Below the pieces are notes generated by a model. The model was not told the DNA's origin, did no database searches, and was given only the letters and a program-made list of their open reading frames with translations. From assembly GCA_910585955.1 (NCBI GenBank), contig CAJUGC010000003.1, positions 1 to 64,000 on the forward strand: a DNA stretch of 64,000 nucleotides. Reading direction: 5' to 3'. This document shows, one piece after another, positions 54,905-61,143 of the stretch. Source of the stretch: an uncultured Christensenella sp. (GTDB lineage: Bacteria > Bacillota > Clostridia > Christensenellales > Pumilibacteraceae). Both the position numbers and the translations under genes were made by a program. Each line of letters begins with the position of its first letter. Within the stretch, counting starts at the first letter, position 1.

Positions 54905-56065
54905 ATGAAAAAAATCAAAAATACCATACGCGTCATATCCCTTGCTCTCTGCGGCATACTCGCATTTTCTTTGGCGAGTTGCGGCAAAAGCGAATTCGAA
55001 GAGAAACTCGAAATTTCACTCGAAAAATATCTCTCGAGCGAAAGTTTCGCGACTGCGCTTGCCGAAGTAAAGAGCGTTCAGGCGCGCGCAAACGTAATGT
55101 ATCTCAAATATCTCGACCGTAACTTCTATTCGGAAGAATCGATTGCCGAATATAAAAAGAGTCTCGACCTCATAAGTTCGATAACAGACGGCGACGGCAA
55201 GATAAGCTATGATCTGTTTAAAGAATCTGCCGTAAAGGACGCGGGATTCTATTCCGTCACAGATTACCTCTACTCATATTCGCTGCTTGTAAATCAGTAT
55301 GCTCTTTTTTGCGACAAAACAGGCAAACAGGACGATAAATACGAGGCAAACAACGGCGCGATCGAGGAATTTCTCAAAGCCGTCGATAAAGCTCTGTACG
55401 ACGAAAACACTGCTTTCGACCCGGAAAACAAGGGCGCGGCATGGGGGTATACTATAGACTCCGAAATTCTGCTGACCGCGCACAATCTCGGATTCGATAT
55501 AGACAAGACAACGCCGAACGCCGTCAAACATTTTCTCGATTACTATAAAACCGACGGCGACGGAAACTTCGTAAAAGTAAGCGACACGCCGAATTGGAAC
55601 GGCTTTACGGGGCGGGCGCTTGCGGGATCTCTGCTTACGACTCACGACGGATATTCGGCGAAATACGAAAAGACCATGCAGGGCTATTTCCCCATTACCG
55701 ACGGTTGGGATCAGCCGATAGACGAGATGATAAACCTCGACCGACTGCCCGGCTACTACGACAAGACAATAGAGATAAGCAAGGACGTTGCGGACTTTGT
55801 CGATCCCGAGTACGCATTGCTTTCGGGCATGGCTCACGGCTTCGACATGACGAAATACGAAAAAGCCGAAGCGGACGGCGAAAAATACGACCTCGTGTCG
55901 CTTTGGGCGGACACGCTCGAAACGGACGAAAGCGGCAACTATATAATAGACAACATTAAGGACGCGGCGGTTGCAATCGCCTATCTCGCGTTTAAGAGCG
56001 GCATATCTTCTCCCTCGCCGCTCGGCGCGTACAATCAAGCGGACGCCGTAATCAAACTGTCCTAA
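54905..56065 (+). CDS. Helical surface lipoprotein, possible ligand-binding barrel
   Basis: A 386-residue lipoprotein (signal residues 8-25, lipobox LASC, Cys27). The mature part appears almost wholly helical, with repeated helix pairs (AEVKSVQARANVMYLKYL, DSEILLTAHNLGFDID, LSGMAHGFDMTKYEKAEAD). This spacing would suit an alpha/alpha barrel of the terpenoid-cyclase type, but I see no diagnostic motif. It is followed after ten bases by a DUF4430-like lipoprotein and then an ECF S-component-like protein. In animals an alpha/alpha barrel plus a DUF4430-like domain make intrinsic factor and transcobalamin, so a role in capturing a vitamin is a possible reading. Confidence 0.6.
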   Translation: MKKIKNTIRVISLALCGILAFSLASCGKSEFEEKLEISLEKYLSSESFATALAEVKSVQARANVMYLKYLDRNFYSEESIAEYKKSLDLISSITDGDGKISYDLFKESAVKDAGFYSVTDYLYSYSLLVNQYALFCDKTGKQDDKYEANNGAIEEFLKAVDKALYDENTAFDPENKGAAWGYTIDSEILLTAHNLGFDIDKTTPNAVKHFLDYYKTDGDGNFVKVSDTPNWNGFTGRALAGSLLTTHDGYSAKYEKTMQGYFPITDGWDQPIDEMINLDRLPGYYDKTIEISKDVADFVDPEYALLSGMAHGFDMTKYEKAEADGEKYDLVSLWADTLETDESGNYIIDNIKDAAVAIAYLAFKSGISSPSPLGAYNQADAVIKLS

Positions 56066-56075
56066 GGAGGCTTTC

Positions 56076-56600
56076 GTGCGCAAACGCTTGACGACGGTCT
56101 TTATATCGGTTATACTTGCATTGTCGGTCGCTTTCCTCTTTACGGCGTGCGAGCCGAACGACGCTCGAAGCGAAAATCCCTGTTTCCGTTACGACGACAA
56201 CGGCAAGCTTTTGACGTTTACGCTCGAGCTCCGACAGCCGAGCGACGAAAGCGTGACGGAAAGCACAGACAAATTTCCGCACTCGAAACTCGACGGAGAG
56301 CTTATAAAGAGTTGGGAAATCCCAATGTACGGAAACACCGTATACGAATCGGTCGTAAAATATTTCGATGACAAAAACGAGAGCGTGACGTTTAGGCTCG
56401 AGGGGCGAAAATTTTATATGTTCCACGACATTACACTCGAAAACGGCACGGTCTATAACCTCGAAACCGTATATATGGCAATCGACGGCGAATATGCAAA
56501 GTGCGCGAACTTTCAATCTTTATTAGGTTCAGACGGCTTGGGCGGCACGGACGACGATGTTAAAACAGTAATTCTCGTCTACCGCGGTTGGCTGTATTAA
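56076..56600 (+). CDS. DUF4430-like lipoprotein
   Basis: A 174-residue lipoprotein starting at GTG (56076) behind AAGGAGG, with signal segment 8-22 and lipobox FTAC. The C-terminal 100 residues have the DUF4430 pattern: GNTVYESVVKYF, a middle strand FRLEGRKFYMFHDI, YMAIDGEYAKCANF and a closing DDDVKTVILVYRG. DUF4430 is related to the C-terminal domain of transcobalamin and often accompanies ECF transporters. It probably works on the outer membrane face with the preceding lipoprotein. Confidence 0.65.
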   Translation: MRKRLTTVFISVILALSVAFLFTACEPNDARSENPCFRYDDNGKLLTFTLELRQPSDESVTESTDKFPHSKLDGELIKSWEIPMYGNTVYESVVKYFDDKNESVTFRLEGRKFYMFHDITLENGTVYNLETVYMAIDGEYAKCANFQSLLGSDGLGGTDDDVKTVILVYRGWLY

Positions 56601-56611
56601 AAGGAGACGTT

Positions 56612-57220
56612 ATGACAAACAAGTTTAGTTTAAACAAGGCGGAACGCCTCGCAAAGACGAAAGGAGTCAAGGGCTGGGCGGCAATGTTCGCGCTTCTTGC
56701 GGCAATGTGCGTCGATCAGTTCGTTTTGAACATTCCGTTTGCGAACATCGTTTTCCCCGTGCTCGTAGTGTGCGCGGCGTGCATGAGCCCCGCAAAAAAT
56801 CTCGTGCTCGTCTCCGTATACTCGGTAATGTTCGAGTTGAGTTGCATAGCATGGAATCCGCTCGACCTCATGCGTGCACACCTGTGGCTCCTCGAAGTGT
56901 GGATAGGCTATATGATGCCGTTGCTTGTGTATAAGGCGTTCAACTTCGGACACAAAAACATAAGCATATTTTCGTATGCGGCAATGGCAATGCTTTCCTC
57001 GCTTCTCTACTTCTGGGTATCCGTGGCGGCAACCGTTCTTCTGTGGGGCGTAAATCCCGCTTTGTACATTCTGTCCGATATACCGTATGAAATCGTCGGA
57101 AGCCTCGCCACGTTTGTCTGCGCGCTTCCCGTAGCGGCGGTTTATAAATTCATATGCGGAGAACTTACGTTTAAAAAGGAAACGAGACCTCTGTCCGCAC
57201 TTGCCTCGAAGATATACTGA
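56612..57220 (+). CDS. ECF-transporter S-component-like membrane protein
   Basis: A 202-residue membrane protein with six hydrophobic segments, and a positively charged N-terminus and C-terminus, the size and layout of substrate-specific S components of ECF vitamin transporters. The region PFANIVFPVLVVCAACMSPAKNLV resembles the conserved first half of these proteins. No ATPase or T component lies here; S components often share one encoded elsewhere. AAGGAG precedes the ATG. Substrate unknown. Confidence 0.65.
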   Translation: MTNKFSLNKAERLAKTKGVKGWAAMFALLAAMCVDQFVLNIPFANIVFPVLVVCAACMSPAKNLVLVSVYSVMFELSCIAWNPLDLMRAHLWLLEVWIGYMMPLLVYKAFNFGHKNISIFSYAAMAMLSSLLYFWVSVAATVLLWGVNPALYILSDIPYEIVGSLATFVCALPVAAVYKFICGELTFKKETRPLSALASKIY

Positions 57221-57237
57221 ATCAAACGATATGATAC

Positions 57238-57279
57238 GCAAAAAGCAGTTGATACCTACAAAGCATCAACTGCTTTTTC
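57238..57279. terminator. Bidirectional terminator
   Basis: AAAAGCAGTTGAT (57241-57253) pairs perfectly with ATCAACTGCTTTT (57265-57277), ending the ECF operon and the convergent surface-fibre locus. Confidence 0.85.
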
Positions 57280-57305
57280 TTATGTTGACTTCGGGCTTTC
57301 CCGTC

Positions 57306-58580
57306 TTACTTCCTCTTTTCCTCGACATAGCGAAAGTCGCGTTCCTCGAGTTCTTCCCTTTGCCAGCCTTTCTTTTCCGCCATAGTCGCAATAAGCTCCT
57401 TTACCCAACGCACGCTGCGATCGGACTTGAGTTTGACGCGCATGGGCACGGCTCCGTATTTCCCAACGTCCCCCATATTGCGGAAGTTGTATTTCGTGCC
57501 TATAAACTCCTCCGGGTTGAGCGCGATGTGGAGAAAAAGGGTCTTGCCGCGTATCGCGAACTTCGCATATGTTGTCCTGTCGCGGTACAAAGACTCGTTC
57601 GCGATACTCATGCGCGATTTCATACCGTAGCGCAACAGCTCGTTCTTGACGGCGCTGTAACGGGTTTTGAGCTCGAGGCTCGCCCGCATGAGCTTTGTCG
57701 TAAAATCTCGGGGCGTTCGGTCTATCTGTTTGAGATCGGCGGCGGCGGCTTCGTTCAGCGCCTCTTTTCCGACTTCGGCGTCCGATATGTAATACAGCTT
57801 TATATATCCTTCGCGCACAAGCGTCGTCGTATTTTGATACTCGGGGCGATAGTTGGCTTCGGGAACATCTTTTTTCTTCCACTTCGCTTTTTCGGCGACT
57901 ACGGCGATGAGTTCTTTCGCCCAGCGCACGCCGCGAGCGGACTTTATCTTAAGCCTCATGGGCACGTCCTTGTACTTTGCGACGTTCCCCGCATCCTTAA
58001 AGCCGTATTTGGTTTCGGCGAATTCAGAGGGCCTTAGCGCGAGATAGAGCGACAGCGTCTTGCCGCGAATGGCGAACTTTGCATACGTCTTTCGTCCGCG
58101 ATAGAGTGACTCATTGCTCCAGCTCATGCGCGACTTCAATTCGTATCGCAAAAACTCGTTGTAAAGTTCGCTGTAGCGCGATTTGAGCGTATCGTCGGAC
58201 TGAATGAGTTTTGCCGTAAAACTTCGGTTGTATCCGACTTTAAGTCTCGTTTCTCCCACTATCACGGTTCCGCTTTCCGCATCCACGCCGTCGTCCACAA
58301 GAACTGCGGCTTCTTCGAGCTTGACCTCTTCTTCCTTCTGTTTCTCGCTTTCCTCTACAGCCGGCACTTCCTTTTCCGCAATAGGTTTACTGCGGACAAA
58401 GTCGTCAGACGGTACGTTTCTGACTTCTATTTCGATAGATTCTTTCCTGTACCTGCCGACTATTTCAAACACGAGCATGGTAAGCACGGCGGCAAGCACA
58501 AACGCGACCGCCGCAATCAAAACAGTCTTGACCGCAGAGCCCCATTCGGCGCTTATCAAACCTACTGTGAGAACAGTCAT
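57306..58580 (-). CDS. Membrane protein with two copies of an unnamed domain
   Basis: A 424-residue protein: one membrane segment (about 17-42), an acidic linker, then two copies of a domain of about 120 residues (roughly 130-255 and 290-415). Each copy reads KSRYSE/KTRYSA, then NESLYRxRxTYAKFAIRGKTL, a segment ending TKYxF, VPMRxKxKSxRxVRW and a final helix. I have seen this domain in several unnamed clostridial surface-linked proteins, but know no function. It starts 3 bases after the sipW stop and behind AAGGAG, so it is part of the TasA/SipW operon. Confidence 0.7.
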   Translation of the reverse strand: MTVLTVGLISAEWGSAVKTVLIAAVAFVLAAVLTMLVFEIVGRYRKESIEIEVRNVPSDDFVRSKPIAEKEVPAVEESEKQKEEEVKLEEAAVLVDDGVDAESGTVIVGETRLKVGYNRSFTAKLIQSDDTLKSRYSELYNEFLRYELKSRMSWSNESLYRGRKTYAKFAIRGKTLSLYLALRPSEFAETKYGFKDAGNVAKYKDVPMRLKIKSARGVRWAKELIAVVAEKAKWKKKDVPEANYRPEYQNTTTLVREGYIKLYYISDAEVGKEALNEAAAADLKQIDRTPRDFTTKLMRASLELKTRYSAVKNELLRYGMKSRMSIANESLYRDRTTYAKFAIRGKTLFLHIALNPEEFIGTKYNFRNMGDVGKYGAVPMRVKLKSDRSVRWVKELIATMAEKKGWQREELEERDFRYVEEKRK

Positions 58581-58583
58581 CGC

Positions 58584-59276
58584 CTACTTCTCCTTTTTGC
58601 TTTTGGGTTGAGAAAAATATTTCAAAAGAACTATCCCCGATGCAATGACGGCAATACCCGCCACAAGATAGAGCCAACCGAGCTCTTCTTTGAGCCAACG
58701 GAAAAACAATCCGACATAAGGAACCGTCCCCACGACCTTGCCAACCACATCTTCTTTGAGAACGGCGCGCGGATCTTCGGCGTTGTTTGCGTCGCCTTTA
58801 GTATAGAACTTGTCTCCGTCGATGCGAATAATACGGTGAGTAGTCGGAATTTCGTCGCCCTGACCGAGAAAGGTCACGATGTCGCCTATCTTGTACTCGT
58901 CTGCGCGTTTTACGATTATAAGGTCGCCCTCTTCTATCGTCCCGGACATACTTCCCGTCGCCACCACAAGAGTAGCAACGCCGAAAAACGACGGCACGGG
59001 CGAGCGATTGACGAACCTGTCCACCGCAAGCACCGATACGACGAACAGCAAAAACGCAATCACGGCAAGTCCTATGCCCGTAAATGTCCAACCCACGATT
59101 TTCTTCGTTCGCTTTTTCTTTGCTTCGGTAGAATCCGCGCCTGCAACGTCGGCGGATGAACCTGCAAAGGCTTGAGGATCAACCTTTACGTCGGTATTCG
59201 CATCGTGCTCTTTGCCTGTTTGCTCATCGGAAATTTCAGGCGAAAAATCCTTGACGTTTTTCCTGTTTTCGTCCAT
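58584..59276 (-). CDS. sipW: SipW-type signal peptidase I
   Basis: A 230-residue membrane peptidase with a 55-residue acidic cytoplasmic N-terminus, a membrane segment (about 60-86) and a second near 198-220. The catalytic serine is Ser109 in ATGSMSGTIEEGD. In the place of the usual catalytic lysine stands His147 (TTHRI), which defines the endoplasmic-reticulum/SipW type rather than the ordinary bacterial LepB type. SipW enzymes process TasA-like fibre proteins, and two such candidates are encoded directly upstream. Confidence 0.93.
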   Translation of the reverse strand: MDENRKNVKDFSPEISDEQTGKEHDANTDVKVDPQAFAGSSADVAGADSTEAKKKRTKKIVGWTFTGIGLAVIAFLLFVVSVLAVDRFVNRSPVPSFFGVATLVVATGSMSGTIEEGDLIIVKRADEYKIGDIVTFLGQGDEIPTTHRIIRIDGDKFYTKGDANNAEDPRAVLKEDVVGKVVGTVPYVGLFFRWLKEELGWLYLVAGIAVIASGIVLLKYFSQPKSKKEK

Positions 59277-59278
59277 AC

Positions 59279-60127
59279 CTACCTCGCTTGCGCCGTGACG
59301 TTAATAACTATGGAGATCTTTCCACCGTCCGCGCCTATCACCGTATCGTTTTCGTTGTTTCCGTCGTCGAACGCCCAACGCCACTCCAAAGTGAACGACT
59401 GCGTAGACTCTGCAAGAATGGTCATATCCGAGAAGTTCATATCTTCGATACGCTTCCACTCCGGCGACTGCATAACGACGTTGTTCATCTTAAGACGGAA
59501 AGTTATCGGGAAATCGATGATCTTTTCCCCCTCGTAAAGAGGTTCGAGCGAAATGGAATACGCCATCGCCGCATTGTGAGGATTGTTCAGAATGAATTCG
59601 TATTCGCCCGAATTTCCGGGTTTGACTTTATTCGGAAATACGGCGACCGTCCCCTGCGCTTCCCAACCGCCGTTCACATCCCTGATGTCTATTACGGGAC
59701 GCACCTTTTCTCCGAAAGGCAACCCTATGAGGGACAGCAATATGAGCATGGCGGTAAGCGCGGCGGCAAGCACGGACAGCACTATTATGTGGGCTTTGTT
59801 CCTTTCGCGCATTCTGAAGTAACCCGTCCACATTTGCGTATCGCCCGCGGCTGTATAAAACTTGTTATCGACCAAACGGAAAGACCGCGTATCGGAAGCG
59901 TACTCCGCTACGCGTATTTTTCCGCCGCTTTTCTCGCGCCTTTCTTCCGACTTTAAAGTCGCTATTTCGTTGCCCTTAAGGTCGAATACCGAGCTGTCGG
60001 AAATGCTGCCCAAAATATTCTTTTGCGCATCGAAAAGCACGCGGGCTTTCTTTCCCTTGCGGAACTTATCTCCTTCGGAAACCCCGTCGGCAGTCAGATT
60101 GGAATTGTAGCCGATTTCTTTTACCAT
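59279..60127 (-). CDS. Membrane-anchored partner of the TasA-like protein
   Basis: A 282-residue protein with an unusual build. A 115-residue beta-rich N-terminal domain (KARVLFDAQKNILGSI, SFRLVDNKFYTAAGD) precedes one membrane segment (about 117-140) and a 140-residue C-terminal domain. The latter ends FTLEWRWAFDDGNNENDTV, matching FTLSWEWAFHTDD in the TasA-like protein upstream. The N-terminal domain should be cytoplasmic and the C-terminal one outside. It may anchor or start the fibre, as TapA does for TasA. It lies two bases before sipW. Confidence 0.6.
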   Translation of the reverse strand: MVKEIGYNSNLTADGVSEGDKFRKGKKARVLFDAQKNILGSISDSSVFDLKGNEIATLKSEERREKSGGKIRVAEYASDTRSFRLVDNKFYTAAGDTQMWTGYFRMRERNKAHIIVLSVLAAALTAMLILLSLIGLPFGEKVRPVIDIRDVNGGWEAQGTVAVFPNKVKPGNSGEYEFILNNPHNAAMAYSISLEPLYEGEKIIDFPITFRLKMNNVVMQSPEWKRIEDMNFSDMTILAESTQSFTLEWRWAFDDGNNENDTVIGADGGKISIVINVTAQAR

Positions 60128-60157
60128 TGCCGTCCTTGTATTTGCGGAGGGAATTTG

Positions 60158-60207
60158 CGGTTTAATAAAACCGCTGTTTTGCTTCCCGAAATACGAGAAG
60201 CAAAACA
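60158..60207 (-). promoter_or_regulatory. Two tandem hairpins between the fibre gene and its partner
   Basis: GTTTTGCTTC (60177-60186) pairs perfectly with GAAGCAAAAC (60198-60207), and GCGGTTT (60158-60164) with AAACCGC (60169-60175). Neither is followed by a T-run. Placed after the TasA-like gene they may stabilise its mRNA or reduce read-through, so that the fibre subunit is made in excess of its partner and peptidase. Confidence 0.55.
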
Positions 60208-60240
60208 CTGGGTTGAATTAGTTTACAACAAAGGAATCGA

Positions 60241-61053
60241 TTATGAGCGGGTAGCTATCTGAGCAATGCCGATAGAGAAGCCGAATTCGATATTGGTAAC
60301 TGCTGTGCAACCTTCGAGAATATCGCCCGTCTTACCTTCTGCTGCATAACCGAGTATGGTATCGAACTTGTCGCTCGCGTCATCAGTATGGAATGCCCAT
60401 TCCCAAGAAAGCGTAAAAGTAACGCCGTCTTTGTAGGTTTCGTCGTTAGCTTCCAAAACATTGCCGCACTGCTCGGAAAGAGCCTTAAGACAATTTTCAA
60501 GCGTTGTTGCGGTAGCGTCTTTTTTGTTGCTGTCGGCAGCGTCGGTATACTGTATTGCGTCGGTACCCTTCGTTATCGACCACTTAACGGGTCGGTAATC
60601 TACAGGAGCAACATAAGCGTCGTCGCCGACAGTTCCGCTTTCCGCACGCGTAAGTTTTATGTCGGAAGTAGTAACCGAACTATCTGCCGTGTAAGTAAGC
60701 TGTGCCGCAACTTCAGCCATTCCCGTAATAGTAATGGTCATAGAACCCTTACCGCTCGGAGCAACGACCTTGTTTCCCGCCGTTTTTGCCGCAATGCTGA
60801 GCGTCGTGCCTGTTGCGGTTACGGTGCTGACGTTGTTAGTATCTGCTTCGTATTTGTCGCCGAACAAATTAGTCGTATCGACAGTCACCACATAGCCCCA
60901 CTTTGCAACGGTTGCTTGCTGAGTGCCGGTGCTTTGGCTCGAAATATACTTTGCGAACGTATAGCCGCCGATCGCGAATATCGCAACGAGCAGAAAGAGC
61001 ATTGCGAGTACGACAAGTATTTTCTTATTGCCGCGAGTCTTTTTTTCTTCCAT
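60241..61053 (-). CDS. TasA/camelysin-like surface fibre protein
   Basis: A 270-residue secreted protein. The N-terminus KKILVVLAMLFLLVAIFAIG followed by GYTFAKYISS is a SipW-dependent type of signal peptide, and the mature chain starts with ATVAKWGYVVTV strands. The rest is a beta sandwich rich in Thr, Ser and Ala with few charges, as in TasA and CalY. The C-terminal FTLSWEWAFHTDDASDKFDT recurs in the next protein. The start at 61053 follows AAGGAGAAAG. In Bacillus such proteins polymerise into biofilm fibres. Confidence 0.78.
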   Translation of the reverse strand: MEEKKTRGNKKILVVLAMLFLLVAIFAIGGYTFAKYISSQSTGTQQATVAKWGYVVTVDTTNLFGDKYEADTNNVSTVTATGTTLSIAAKTAGNKVVAPSGKGSMTITITGMAEVAAQLTYTADSSVTTSDIKLTRAESGTVGDDAYVAPVDYRPVKWSITKGTDAIQYTDAADSNKKDATATTLENCLKALSEQCGNVLEANDETYKDGVTFTLSWEWAFHTDDASDKFDTILGYAAEGKTGDILEGCTAVTNIEFGFSIGIAQIATRS

Positions 61054-61143
61054 TTTTCTTTCTCCTTTTACAGAAATTTTATTGTTTATATATGTAAACG
61101 ATATAAGCAAGAGTATAACTCTTTCCCACATCGAGATTTTTCC

